From Magicicada septendecula (Eukaryota; Arthropoda; Insecta; Hemiptera; Cicadidae), in assembly GCA_034769895.1 (NCBI GenBank), contig CM068369.1, positions 430,801,479 through 430,865,478 of the forward strand: a stretch of DNA of 64,000 nt. Direction: 5' to 3'. Below are positions 12,441 to 25,567 of this stretch, piece after piece. The translations under genes and the position numbers were made by a program. Numbering within the stretch: the first letter of the stretch is position 1; each line of letters begins with the position of its first letter. Under the pieces are notes generated by a model that had not been told where the DNA came from, made no database searches, and worked only from the letters and a program-made list of their open reading frames with translations.

Positions 12441-13390
12441 AATATCTTTTGTCTCTAGCTAGAAGACAATGTACTGTAGTCTATCGAAAATGTCTCTCAT
12501 GTCTATAAAAATGTCTACTGCAAATACAGAATTTTTACTTTGGTTTCATTATATATTATTGCTAAATTCCTAAAAAGATAACCTCTAATTATCTACAAAA
12601 GACTCCATTAAGAAATAAATCCGTCTATGGATATCTGTTTGATGGACATATTTCACATTACTTTTAAATAGTTAAACATATTACAATAAAACAAAATAAA
12701 TGGATAGACATATAAAAGTAATAATAATGTGCAACAGAGTCTATTATCTCGAGGTAGGACAACTTATTAAATTAAAAACAAAATATTTTGTCTGTTCGTT
12801 TCTGTATAAAACACAAAATAACTTACTGAGGTAATATGTCGTTAATTGTACAAATTAAATGTTCGTCTTGAACAACTTCTTTAAAATGTTACTTGTTTGA
12901 AGTATTCCTTGTTGTTGATAAGTAGACGTCTGCTACGCTAATACGTTGACCGCTGACCTCGACGATGCGTTGTCACCCTCGGTACACACGCGCACGCCGT
13001 TTATCTTCCCGTTATTGTTTATATTGATAATCTCAGGTTTAGAACAGTGGGTTAATTTATAAAAAGATATTGTGTATTGAACTAATACCTTCCAGCTATC
13101 TTATAGTGTTCACGCGTTAATACAGGATTATTCCGTCGAATACTACTGGCCTATGCGGAGATCTTCCACTAACGCGAGTTAGCATTGATCAATGATGTTT
13201 CCAAATTTAGTTAATTGCTTCTATTAACCCTTGATACAGCATACGGGAAACTCGTAGCTAATATCTCGAACTGGCGTCACCTTAGAAAAGAACTTGTCCT
13301 GACATGAAAAACTCCCGCAGGGAGTACCTCTTCATGGGACGAGTTTTAGAAGCGGACTGACTGATGTTCATTAGACCAGAGACGAACCCA
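12441..13390. other. Unassigned AT-rich spacer
   Basis: No coding, RNA or repeat feature could be supported between the LINE relic and the foldback element. Confidence 0.4.
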
Positions 13391-14718
13391 ATTAAAAATT
13401 GGAGTTACTGATTGGTTGAAATTAGCAACACGAGATAGAGTTTCACAAAGATTAGCTTCAGATCATGTACTATTCCGTAAAAAAATTGGTAGAATCCTGC
13501 AGAGAGATATTATATAAAATTTTATGACTTCTTGCAGATAACGTGAATTATAGGAAAGTGAATTCAGTTAAAAAACATATAGTAAAATTGTATGGTTTGA
13601 GCCTTTGACATTTAAGAAATGTAGCGCTAAATATGACTCATATGCTGTACAAGTGTCATTCCGAAATGTTAACTAATATAGGAGTTATTCAGGAAAATAA
13701 GAATAACCCGCGCACACCCGCACTCGTGCACTAAAATTGCACTATACATGAAAGAGAATAAATTTATGGGCATTTTGATATGTAGCACGTAACTACTCAT
13801 CTCTTATTTCTTAACTTATAGCTAATTTACAAAAAATGAACAAAAATTATTTTAAACCCATCTATTAACGTCATAAAACGTGTAACACTCATTTATTATC
13901 TCTTTTTACTGCAAGTTTCGTTGCAATTATTAATGTCATGTTCTTCGTATTGTTTAAATTAGCAGCCATCCTTACTATTTCTTTTATGAATTTGCTTCTT
14001 CAGGTCTTAAACAACGTCTATCAACTGTACGTTGTAGGCTTTTATACTTTAGGCCCCTCCCCTTATGTCATCGCCCCTCCTATTGGTTCTAGCTGCTACC
14101 GCTCTTCACGGGAACTTTGTCTACATTTTTCCGTTAGGCATTTTTCTGTCGTCCGTCAAATTGTTTTAAGAATCTCCCGTTAATTTCTTCATTCTTGACC
14201 TATAATTTTTTTGTAACCTTTTACATTTCGTCATTTTTTAGTGTGTTATTCTTATTATTTTATTTATTTTTGTTTATTGTTTAATATATAATAAAATATT
14301 TCTTCATTTGTAAAATCCACTTTTATATTCATTAATTTATTTTTGTAGAAGAACTAGAAATACTTAAAGTTAAAAAAGAAGATAAAAATAAATTAATGAA
14401 TATAAAAGTGGATTTTACAAATGAAGAAATATTTTATTATATATTAAACAATAAACAAAAATAAATTAAAATAATAAGAATAACACACTAAAAAATGACG
14501 AAATGTAAAAGGTTACAAATAAAAAATTATAAGTCAAGAATGAAGAAATTAACGGGAGATTCTTAAAACAATTTGACGGACGTTAGAAAAATGCCTATCG
14601 AAAAAGGTAGACAAAGTTCCCGTAAAGAGCGGTAGCAGCTAGAACCAATAGGAGGGGCGATGACATAAGGGGAGGGGCCTAAAGTATAAAAGCCTACAAC
14701 GTACAGTTGATAGACGTT

Positions 14719-14764
14719 GTTTAAGACCTGAAGATGTCAGTAATGACGAAAAGCTTAGTCGAAC
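14719..14764 (+). ncRNA. Hammerhead-ribozyme-like motif (copy 2)
   Basis: In order, the sequence shows GTTTAAGAC (one strand of stem I), CTGAAGA (fits CUGANGA, 14,728-14,734) and one extra T. GTCA-GTAA-TGAC follows (stem II with a GUAA loop, 14,736-14,747), then GAAA (14,748-14,751). Next come a palindromic AAGCTT able to form a minimal or dimeric stem III, and U-A. GTC-G-AAC closes stem I through two 3-bp helices around an internal loop. This is the type I hammerhead order known from Penelope-like elements. The unpaired T between the core and stem II departs from the consensus, so cleavage activity is uncertain. Identical copies lie at 15,802-15,847, 55,661-55,706 and, on the minus strand, 55,602-55,647. 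Confidence 0.45.
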
Positions 14765-15801
14765 AATAAAAAATTATAGCAGTTAGCAAATTCATAAAAG
14801 AAATAGTAAGGATGGCTGCTAATTTAAACAATACGAAGAACATGACATTAATATATTGCAACGAAACTTGCAGTAAAAAGAGATAATAAATGAGTTTTAC
14901 ACGTTTTATGACGTTAATAGATGGGTTTAAAATAATTTTTGTTCATTTTTTGTAAATTAGCTATAAGTTGTGAAATAAGAGATGAGTAGTTACGTGCTAC
15001 ATGTCAAAATGCCCATAAATTTATTCTCTTTCATGTATAGTGCAATTTTAGTGCACGAGTGCGGGTGTGCGCGGGTTATTCTTATTTTCCTGAATAACTC
15101 CTATATTAGTTAACATTTCGGAATGACACTTGTACAGCATATGAGTCATATTTAGCGCTACATTTCTTAAATGTCAAAGGCTCAAACCATACAATTTTAC
15201 TATAAGGTTTTTAACTGAATTCACTTTCCTATAATTCACGTTATCTGCAAGAAGTCATAAAATTTTATATAATATCTCTCTGCAGGATTCTACCAATTTT
15301 TTTACGGAATAGTACATGATCTGAAGCTAATCTTTGTGAAACTCTATCTCGTGTTGCTAATTTCAACCAATCAGTAACTCCAATTTTTAATACTCATTAA
15401 TCCACTTTTATATTCATTAATTTATTTTTATCTTCTTTTTTAACTTTAAGTATTTCTAGTTCTTCTACAAAAATAAATTAATGAATATAAAAGTGGATTT
15501 TACAAATGAAGAAATATTTTATTATATATTAAACAATAAACAAAAATAAATAAAATAATAAGAATAACACACTAAAAAATGACGAAATGTAAAAGGTTAC
15601 AAAAAAAATTATAAGTCAAGAATGAAGAAATTAACGGGAGATTCTTAAAACAAGTTGACGGACGACAGAAAAATGCCTAACGGAAAAAGGTAGACAAAGT
15701 TCCCGTGAAGAGCGGTAGCAGCTAGAACCAATAGGAGGGGCGATGACATAAGGGGAGGGGCCTAAAGTATAAAAACCTACAACGTACAGTTGATAGACGT
15801 T

Positions 15802-15847
15802 GTTTAAGACCTGAAGATGTCAGTAATGACGAAAAGCTTAGTCGAAC
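15802..15847 (+). ncRNA. Hammerhead-ribozyme-like motif (copy 3)
   Basis: Same core, stem II with GUAA loop, GAAA and AAGCTT as the copy at 14,719, in the third repeat unit of the foldback. Base-for-base conservation of the motif in all four intact copies in the window is the main support. Confidence 0.42.
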
Positions 15848-15895
15848 AATAAAAAATTATAGCAGTTAGCAAATTCATAAAAGAAATATTAATGT

Positions 15896-18800
15896 CATGG
15901 TAAGTTAAAAAAAAAACGGGTGCTTCTTTTATACATTGCTTACATCATCATCCGTGTTTAATGTCTCTCATTAATTAAAATCAATTTTCTGATACGGAAA
16001 TAAAAATATTGTCGATTCATCTAAACAAAAATGATTTTTTTAAAACCTTGAATAATTTTAATCATAAAGTAACTTTTTGTCTCTGCTAAATGAAATATTA
16101 TAAATGACGTTTTTAATTAACTGAAACGTAATTTCTTATCTTCGTCTAGCACGACAATAATTAATGTATATCTGAAGGCAAAGAAACAACAGCAAATTAA
16201 AAGAGTAACTCTAGTTAATTTAGAAGTTCCTAATGTTACCTTACTCGACAACTCAAGGAAAACTATTTGAGGAAAATATCTCCTTTGTCTAAACTCTTTT
16301 TTACTATATAAAACTGACTGGTTATTTAAATCTGGAAATAGCAAACATTATTTTTATCAAATATATTTACGAGTACATTGTACTAATAAAAGTGCTATGC
16401 ACATCTTAGAAGTCCGTTTTCTTTTATGTGCAAATGTAAATAATTTTCGTTACTTGACCACTTATAAGAATTCATTTACTATAATAGACTTTCTATAATA
16501 ATACAAAGTAAAATAATTTTTACTTTAAAAAATGTTACGAGTCCCATATCTCGTTATACGGCTATGAGGCTCAAAAAAGAACGACGTTTTTCAAACAAAC
16601 AAAATAAAGACTTTTATTATTTTTAAAGTGTAGATATTAACACCATTTGTTATTTAGGGAATAGAGTCATATGGTTTTTGTAAATTATATCATTGTAGGA
16701 TACGTCATACGCCTGACTAACCAAATATTTATCGAGCATAGTGTTCTTGAATTAAGAAGAAAATTTGTAAAGAAAGTTGATATTTTATTTAATAATATGT
16801 TTCCTGTTACGAAAAGTTATACTGTATTTTGGTCCCGATTTTAATAATCCACTTACGCATGCGTTATAGGAAAGGAGTGGTTTGATCTGGTTGTAGATCT
16901 TTGTGTTAAACTACATAACAATAATTCAGATAACAACACGCTATGTTTATTAAATGCATGTAAACCCAACATAATTATGTACTTACTTATATATTTACTT
17001 TAAGTTAAAGTATACACTAAAGTCAAGGACGATATCCACCCATATTTATTTAATATATGTTAAAAATAAAACCAAAAAATCCTGTTGCTCTATTAATATT
17101 ATTGTGCTTTACAAACATATTAAACAATTTAGGTCTACTAGTTTTATCGTAGATAGTGATGGAATGTGCATTTTGGATAATACTTTTGTTTGACCGTTAT
17201 TTACAAGGTTTTATCAAATAAACGTTACGGTGGCGAGAGCAATACAAATCAAGTGGGCGTCAACTAACCAAATTGTCTTTGGTAATGTAAAAAATCTGGT
17301 CGATTTGTGATATTAATCGATAGTTACTTCCTAAATATTAATTAACTGATCGGGTTATGTGTGATATGAAGGCTATGTCGTTGATCGCAAGTCCAAACCT
17401 CACCAAGTTGTTGATTCACCTAACCTCTTCATTTAGGATCCAATTTAGCCACCATGCACAGATTACGTTTTATAATTTATCTATTAGCATTTTTCATTGC
17501 GCGTCTTCTGTTGTTAACATTTTCGGTTTAGTTTACTTTTTTTCACTTATGATAAGTTTTTTAAATCCCAGAGTCGAAAGAAAATGTTGATATTATTGGT
17601 AACTACTCAGATGGTCACTAACGGTATTCATAATCTTACCGCTGTTATATTCATACAGTTAACGCTGTCAGCCATTCCCAACATGAAACACACCATGTCA
17701 CCATGAAAGACACCATGTCAGCATGAAAGACATGATCACAACTCCAATGACACAGTTGAAATCACTGGCCATCGTTACCGGAGGCGAAGCAAACTCTTGT
17801 TGCAGAAGGAAGTCATCGTGGAACAAAGGGTGCATTGAGTGAACAATTTGGCATATCGGGTCCAAGTTAACAAAATGCGTTTCTGCATAAATGCAGAGTC
17901 TGCACCATTTAAACGGAGAATCTGTTACAGGATTTAGAGAGGCTACTGAACTAACATTTGAATTTAATAATCTGGAATGGCGTAACGTCAGATTATCAAT
18001 GGTTCTAAAAAAAGGATGACGGCATAAGAACTGTAGGATCAAACAGTACAGCAAAGAAACTGAGAAAAGAAACCAGAAGGGTAGGATTTATTAGGTACTA
18101 TTAACGACATAAAGAAGAACTGAATAGAATCGTAATATAAAAGAGAATATACAAAATAAAATGAATATAAAAGGTGTAAAAGAAGAAAGATGAGAGTAAT
18201 CCCCATTTATCGTTCCACTATAAACTCAGAAGATGAGAATATAATGAGATATACTGTATAAACAAGTTAAAGCTTAATTGAGGAAAACAAAGTATGGTGT
18301 GGTAGAAACTGAAAGAGTGCTTTAATCCAAAATTGGAAAAGAAAACATATAAGGTAATATATGTAAAACACTTGTAAACATTCAGCTCCGAAAGGCCGAT
18401 GAATAGAAATTTAAAGAAATTAAGAAAAGTGCCAGGGATGTAGCTTACAAAATAACTTGGTATATATTAAATATTAATTTCTTCATTGAGACTGAATAAT
18501 TTCCTATAATTGCAAGTGTTAAACACATTTATAGACTTATTTAAACATTGCTGATAAATAACAATAAAGATGTGCTAGATCGTGTAGAATATTGTTTACG
18601 AATAAACATGTAAACAAGAACGCAATATTATTCTATAAAAATTATTTGAATAGGCGGCGTATGCATTTTAACATGTAAGATTTTATAATAACAAAGCTAT
18701 CAACGTTATACATATACATAATTGTAATCGTGTAAACATCATTAAACCTAATAATTACTAAAAAAAGTTAGTGCCTACAGGCAATAATTGTACGCAAAAC

Positions 18801-21800
18801 ATGCATGTATATAGTAAAACATTGTTTATTCTCATCTCCGTAATATGAGCTAAGACATAGGTGCACAAGTGATCCACACACAGCTGATATTAAAGATTAT
18901 TTATACGAAACCGAAACCTTTTAAGATGTGTATTGTTCTAAAATAAGTCATTTAGTACGAGCTGCAACACTAGTCTACGTGTGTTTTTTTAAATTGGACG
19001 TGATCTTAAGGATACTGTTGTGTCAGGTCTCACGCGTAGACACATAAAATACTGTACCACAATTTCCACTTAAAATTTATGAAGCGTCTTATTGACTGCG
19101 CACTAGTCGGGCTAGAGACGGCTATTTCCGTATGCACAGACTACCATTTATTGCAACATTGCACCGAGTTAACCGTCTTTATTAGTCGTTCTGCAAAATT
19201 AAATTTTCTCTGGAATCGCAAGTGACCAAAAAAAAACAACTACAAAAATCCTTGAGTCTACTACTATTTCTGATATATTGCAGATAATAATAAGATTTAT
19301 CGTGCAATTCGATGAATACAAAAATACATAGGAATAAAAAACTCTATGCACATGGTTCTGGATATTTTAGGAATTTAAGAAAACCTAAACACTTGTTACT
19401 GCATAAGCTGAAAAATTTTAATCATACCGATAATATAGCTATCTAGGAGACCAAGTAGGCCTAAAGGTCTCAGAAATGTACAAAAACTATAACATTTTTA
19501 AAATTACTTTTGGTTATTGTGAATGGATGTTTTAGAAACGTGAATGCAAATTTGTGAAAAGCTTAAAAACACAAATGCTTGATTATTAATCGTGTGGTTT
19601 AGAAAATTTGACTAAAGTAAGTGTACCATTAGCATAGCGTACAATCTGTCGGTACTATAAAATCGTCTGTAGTAATACACTCCGTTAAAACACGTACAAT
19701 AATACATGAAAATATAAATTTTATTCCTAAATACATTCAATTATGAGGAAACATAAATTCTATAAAGAACAAAAAACAAAAGAACACAGTAAAAATGTTA
19801 ACTGAATCCAAGTGTAAGCTACTAAAATTACAAAAAAAAAAACTGAAAAACAAAGTTACTTGAGACATATAAAGACAACAAGCCAACAGAAGAAAGTATA
19901 ATACAAAAAACACGAGTTAAGTTACACCCAATCTGTAGATATCGAATGTTTGGAAACTAATTGTGGGAGCCAAGTAGTAAGGGAAAGAAATAAAGGTTGT
20001 ATTAGAACCACCAAAATGTCAGAGTATAGGAAAACAAATAATGCCCAGGAGGTACGTAGGAGGAACAAAGGAAGTGTGATGAAATAATGAGAACAAAAGA
20101 TTCCAACAGTTGAACTTTTACCTCCATCAAGTATTGCTACCTTCTCTTCAACCTGATACCGCGTCTGTACTCTACTATTTGAGTTAAATTTCTTCTGTAC
20201 CGAATAAGGAAATATATATTAACTTTAATAAATGTTTGATAATCTGTTTATAAAAAATAAATAACTATATCATATAAGCTTCACAATTTTTTAAAAATAT
20301 TTCAGGGATTACACTACATTTCTTTAAGTTCATCACGCTTTTAAGCAGGACAGTAATTAATTCGTCTCATGACAGCAAGTTGTATGATTATAAAATAGGC
20401 ATACGTATAAATATAAACAGTTTTGCAATTAAGTACTGTAGATGTGTAACATTTTGAGCTGAACTTATCGAACAAGAAAATAGATACGTTCTACTTATTT
20501 ATTTAGTACAAACTCACGTGAGATATTGACAATATGTTGTAAGAGTAAAATCAGAGTTACTTTAGGAAACAAATAACCTCTACAGCAGATTCAGTATTTG
20601 ACAATACTGATCCAACTGTCAATTGTGTACAAAGTAAATTATAATCATAAACTCCCTTTTCAAGCGTAATTATATTTGTGAGAAAACAACTTACCTATAA
20701 TCAAATCCTTCCCGTCTCACAGAAGCACAGGTGCACTCGCTTACTATTTTCTTTGATATATAGAAGATATTAATTATTCTTAAAATTATTTAAGTTATCA
20801 AAAAACATGTGATAGGGAACAAATGTTATAAAGGTCATTTATAATATTTAATAAGTAGCCGTTTTAATAGCCTCTCATGGGTAAAAGCATCTAGAATAAA
20901 TTTGTTAATAAATTATATAGATTAATAGGTTGAAACAAGATAGTTCGTAGAGCAATGAAACTCGAGGGAAAACGCTGAACTGGAATATAAATTCACTACA
21001 GTGCATTTGTCGTAGAATATGCTCCAAACGACATTCTCTATTTGATAAAAGTCTTAGTAAAACTGATATAGGCCAATAGTTTTCGGAAAATATAGGCCTA
21101 TCCGGCAATCCGGAGAATATACTACAGACAATCCGGATTACACGTAACGCTTTTCCTTTGTTTAAATTTAAATGTGGTGTAATATATAATTGTAAAGTAA
21201 ATCAGAAATTAAACAATAATCTATTAATATTTAAAATTTAGAAATATTCCAACTGTTCATTTATTAATCGGTTCATCAGCTGATGCACTGAATCCAGTAG
21301 TGAGGCTAAGCAAACGGATATATTCGTATAATATTATACGAATATATTCGGATATCTTACTCTTATAAGGATTAGTACTATAGAAGAGTTACTGTTCTTA
21401 ATATAAGTATTAAACACTTATAATACATGGCAATAATGAGTGAATGTAGCCATACAAAAACGACTACCCTTAGATATCATATTAAAAGTATATTTACCCC
21501 AAATGCGAATGTATTATTTATTCTTATAACTTCAAGGCACCACGGGCCAAAATTGGAAGTAAACGTTTTAAGAAAATTTTAAACGTTTGTAAGGATTTTA
21601 AGTAATAAGAAATTTTTTCTTAAATATAAACTCTTTGTCTTAATGATCTCACAATATTAAGATCTCGCAACACATCTTCCAATACCTTTTTGATTGCCTT
21701 GATAAAGACTGCAAACTGACTTTGCAAAAAATACATATTGATATCAGTTATATTGTAATGATACTTTCTTAGGTTGAGTTATATTTTTGATTTATCAAAA

Positions 21801-21868
21801 ATGTATTTTGATTGTGTTGATATATTTCGATAATAATCTTTAAATAAAATTTTCTTAGTTAGGCCTCA
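15896..21868. other. AT-rich DNA, no supported gene
   Basis: This contains scattered short frames without motifs. At 17,680-17,735 three near-identical units of about 20 bp (CATGAAAGACACCATGTCA) are in tandem. A minus-strand frame at 20,905-21,108 (ENYWPIS, CSEFIFQFS) faintly resembles a LINE RT start (ENYRPIS, LSEFQFGF) but is too short to call. A perfect 30-bp AT-rich palindrome lies at 21,318-21,347. A patch at 17,700-18,050 has an open minus-strand frame of 118 codons with no recognisable family. Confidence 0.45.
17680..17735 (+). repeat. Short tandem repeat, three units of about 20 bp
   Basis: CATGAAACACACCATGTCA, CATGAAAGACACCATGTCA and CATGAAAGACATGATC follow one another. This is a small minisatellite with no other feature attached. 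Confidence 0.7.
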
Positions 21869-22055
21869 TGTTGCTCGCCAAATTATGTAATGATAGAGAT
21901 ATATCGATTTGAGTTGATGTGTTGATACGTTTATTTTATATGTTGTTAATACATTGTACCTTGTACTTGCTCACGCTCAATCAGCCCAGCGCACTTACGT
22001 CATCCGTATCGGTGCTGCACGTGTGGGCTCACCGCTGCGTTTAGTTAGTCATCAC

Positions 22056-25000
22056 TAGAGGTGGGCTAAACTGTTATTTTAAAATACTAGGTATGAAAAT
22101 ACCGTTCCAAAAAATAACAGGTACAAATACCTGTTATTATATACTATATATACATAACCTATATTATCCTTTGTAAGTAACTCGTTTTGAGTTTCCTGCA
22201 GGTCTCCTATGTAATATCTTCAAATAAATACACTGCAAGTAGGTTTATTTTCACCTAGATAAACCTATTAATATATTAATAAACCTAGTTGCTGTGTATT
22301 TATTTGAAGATATTATATAACCTATACTATATAATTTGTTAGAAGAAATAAATTGAAACTAAAAGTATTAACAGTGTTACTTTACACTGTGACTTTATTA
22401 AACTATTACTGTTTAAATGGAAATAAGAAACAAGAGAATTTATAGGCCTATCTCCCTTTGGGAATGCCAATTTAAGTTTTCACTAGTAGTAAACAAACTA
22501 ACATTGGTTAGACAAATCAGTTGCGAAACTCGGGGCAATTAAATAATTTAGAGTAGGCCTACACATAATACCACAAAAAATAATGTGAAAAAACATCAGA
22601 AATGTATAATAAAAACATAACAGTAAGCCACAAGAGAGAATGAGAATAAACAAAATTTTACAAATAAAAATAAAAAACAAATTGTAATAAATTAAATATA
22701 AATACATAAATAAAAACTTATAAATAATAAGCAACAACAAAAGTAAATTAAATGCATTAGAGTTATTTAAGGAACAGGACTAGATAAAGTGCATAAATGT
22801 CCATTACAACAATCTCATCATTTACGTGAGATGTGTAGTGAAGTTAAAATCACATTAATAAAAAGTGTAATATAGCTTATCAACATCAGCCACTCTATAG
22901 GTTATAACTCAATATAATTAAATACGATTTCACTAACTAGTCGGAACATAAAGTTTTTTTGAGTAAAAACATAAAGAATGTAATACACTTCTTGCTAGGC
23001 CTTTGTAAAAGAGTTAAAATTATTGATTTGAAAATTATGTTGGCCTATGAGCATTTGAAAAATAAGATCACAAACTATCTTTATCAAATATGATATATAT
23101 TAATTTCTATAATAGTTTATGGTACTTATTCTAGTGTACCGACTCTTGATTTACCTCAGGGCGCCAGTAATAATAAACACAAATTAAAGTATGATAATCA
23201 CTTTAATGACAATTTGTATTTATACATTACAAAATTAAAATCTTCTTATATGAATTGAATTAATTATTGAACAAATTTAAATATGATTAACTAGCAGTGA
23301 GTCCTTTATGACAGATTGAGTCACTATGTTGCATACAACATATGTTTAGTCATCAAAAAATATAAAAATTAAATGTTCATTATTCTTTACTTGCGTAAAT
23401 CCTTCCAAAGTGCGTGGTCCTGAAGCTATCGTAGATCGGTGTTCGTCAGCAGCCGTCGTCGTGTTGATTCTGGTTAAACTTGCAAAATTCACTTTATCAC
23501 AAGTGCACTACACTAACATATGGATTATACCTCTAACTATGTTGTATAATTACACTGGACACCAAGATGACAGAATATAACTTAAGTGCATTTAACTCAC
23601 TTCACGTCGCGTTTGGCCCGACTAATTGGTACCGTCTTAACTTTCTTTCGAACTCCAACGCCTCCTTCCGCGAATTACCGCCACGTAAAGAATTAACAGA
23701 ACTTCGTATGTATTTATTATTTATTATTAACTTCGATTATATACTCTTTGACTTATTATGATTTCTGAAACTTTCTTTATAACTTTAATATTAATAATTA
23801 TAGTTTTCCCGTACTTTGTTATTTCTGAGAAGTTTACTGATTCTTTCCGTTAATTATTAAAATATCTATATTTGTTGACGCCAAAACAACGTACACGAGT
23901 CTCTCCGTATAATTCTGCTGATATTAAGAAGACTGCCCTTATTTCCTCTAAGTTCACAATATATACATGCCTCAAGTTTCCCTTACTTACGAACTACGAC
24001 AAAACGTTCCGATAGGTCCAAACTACCGCTAAATACGAATTCAACCAATCCGCTTAACTAAAACTTCCCGCGTAACGTATGACGCTTTTTCTTATTCGCC
24101 CAACGTTTCTCTGCGCACACGTGTTTACAGAAAGTAGCGTCTCTTTCTATCTCACTTGCACAACAAGATCGCTTTCCCACGCCAGCTATTGTTATATGCA
24201 CTTAGGTTTTACAACATTTGGTAAACACCCTTATTTCTGAAACATAATACAGTTTATGACCATATGTCCCAAATCGTGCCTTAACATACCGTACATGCAT
24301 TATCAAGCTTTTAGCAAGTAATTCTATTTTCACTTTATTCCCACCTCGCTTTCTCACGCCTACATGCCTCTCTGTTTTCTCAAACACACCCTTATTTCTA
24401 TTTTCAACATATTTTCTTTATTAAAATTATAAATAGGTCAAATTTTCCATTACAAGTTTTAGCAACCGATTTTAGTTACAAGTTGGTGACTAGTATAATA
24501 TATAATTTATTAGCATATAATCTGTATTCTATATCTGCACATCACACGAGAATAAATGTAACAGCAGGATGAATTATTTCCTTTATTAAAAACAGCTTCG
24601 TCTCTTTGCGCAGAATGAAGTATACAGGACGAAAAAGTGGCTCGTACTATATACTTATATTTCCTACTCGAAATACGCTTGATGCTACCTGTTCCTAAAA
24701 TACTAGGTGTTCCTAAAATATTAGGTGTTACTAAAATACTGCTGTTACTCTGGAACGCGTTGTTCCTTGTGTATCGGTGATACCACTAGTATTTGAAATA
24801 CCTAGTATTTTAAATAACGCGTTACTGGCTGTTCGTTGCGTTCCAGCGATATTTTTGTACGCCTAGTATTTGGCCTTGGTTTACGCGATCTTGCGTACTT
24901 TTTGTGTGTGTGTGTCTGTGTAGGTGCGTAGGGGGTGTGTCTCGACTCGGAACAGCGAGGGCGGCGTGGCTCGACTCGGAACAGCGTCACCGCGAATAAC

Positions 25001-25089
25001 AGGTATTTCAACTTTTCAGTCACTGTTACATCCGTTCCACAAGAATATCGTTCCAAAATACCTATTACAGGTATATCGGCCCACCTCTA
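22056..25089. mobile_element. hAT transposon, non-autonomous or decayed (3,034 bp)
   Basis: Both ends carry the 11-bp terminal inverted repeat TAGAGGTGGGC, a typical hAT terminus. The element is flanked by a perfect 8-bp duplication GTCATCAC (22,048-22,055 and 25,090-25,097), the hallmark length for hAT transposition. Subterminal motifs recur in both orientations (AATAACAGGTA, CCGTTCCA(A/C)AA, and TACTAGGTGTTCC-type repeats near 24,695-24,740), as expected for transposase-binding sites. No hAT transposase or BED-finger frame is readable inside, so it could only move using a transposase supplied elsewhere. It is inserted within the candidate BEL LTR. Confidence 0.88.
22213..22314. repeat. 36-bp inverted repeat inside the hAT element
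   Basis: 22,213-22,248 and 22,279-22,314 are reverse complements at 34 of 36 positions, separated by a 30-nt AT-rich loop. The role is unknown. Confidence 0.85.
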
Positions 25090-25412
25090 GTCATCACTCA
25101 ACCTTTAAGCTGTGCGTTTGCACCCTTCCTATCGCTAGCCGCGGCATCTAAATTTACTAATGAACTTATTATTCGATCTCTTTTCAATGCTACACATTAT
25201 GTAGCCTGGCAATCTACGCCACACCTTGTATTTTGGCTATGAACGCCTGACGTAATTGCGTGGGCCTGCGCTTCTGAATAATATTCAAATAAACGTTACT
25301 TAATCTAATTTTTACAGTCCACTAATTCATCCAAAAACATTTCTCTGACTTCCTACCAGCATAATTCAGCTTGCTACACTAGCTCAAGAAAATTTCGAGA
25401 GCGCTAAGCACG

Positions 25413-25567
25413 CATCATATGGTCCTCCGGGCCGGATATTATTTTAGCCTTACAGGCAACATTCTTTGTCCACAAGCGACAACATTTTTGGCCCGAGCGA
25501 CCGCACTTTCGCCCAGCGACAGCATTCTCGTCCACAGCGGCATGCATCATATGGTCCTCCGGGCCGC
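25413..25567 (+). repeat. Direct repeat in the BEL leader
   Basis: GCATCATATGGTCCTCCGGG followed by CCG occurs at 25,411 and again at 25,545. The spacer is GC-rich, with repeated AGCGAC(A/C) and ACATT(C/T)T motifs. The overlapping open frames on both strands here are a by-product of this composition. Confidence 0.6.

Larger units (their letters stand above)
13391..15895. mobile_element. Foldback element with about 1 kb inverted arms, Penelope-like
   Basis: The left arm (13,391-14,344) is the near-perfect reverse complement of the right arm (14,384-15,391), around a 39-nt spacer. A second inverted copy of the spacer region (about 15,405-15,475) follows. It leads into a third copy of the core unit (15,474-15,895) that is a direct repeat of 14,384-14,805. 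Each unit contains a TATA-like AGTATAAAAG/A, a GC-rich block (GGAGGGGCGATGACATAAGG) and an inverted repeat ACAACG...CGTTGT. The latter leads into GACCTGAAGA-hairpin-GAAAAGCTT. The CTGAAGA...CGAAA signature and the head-to-head arrangement recall Penelope-like element terminal repeats, but no Penelope RT or GIY-YIG ORF is present. The family call is an inference; the palindrome is directly visible. Confidence 0.75.

Noticed and set aside
17698..18054. 118-codon minus-strand frame
   Set aside because: No recognisable domain, starts in a small tandem repeat, and no splice or promoter evidence.
20905..21108. Possible LINE RT relic on the minus strand (ENYWPIS)
   Set aside because: Only one short motif resembles RT; the rest does not align convincingly.
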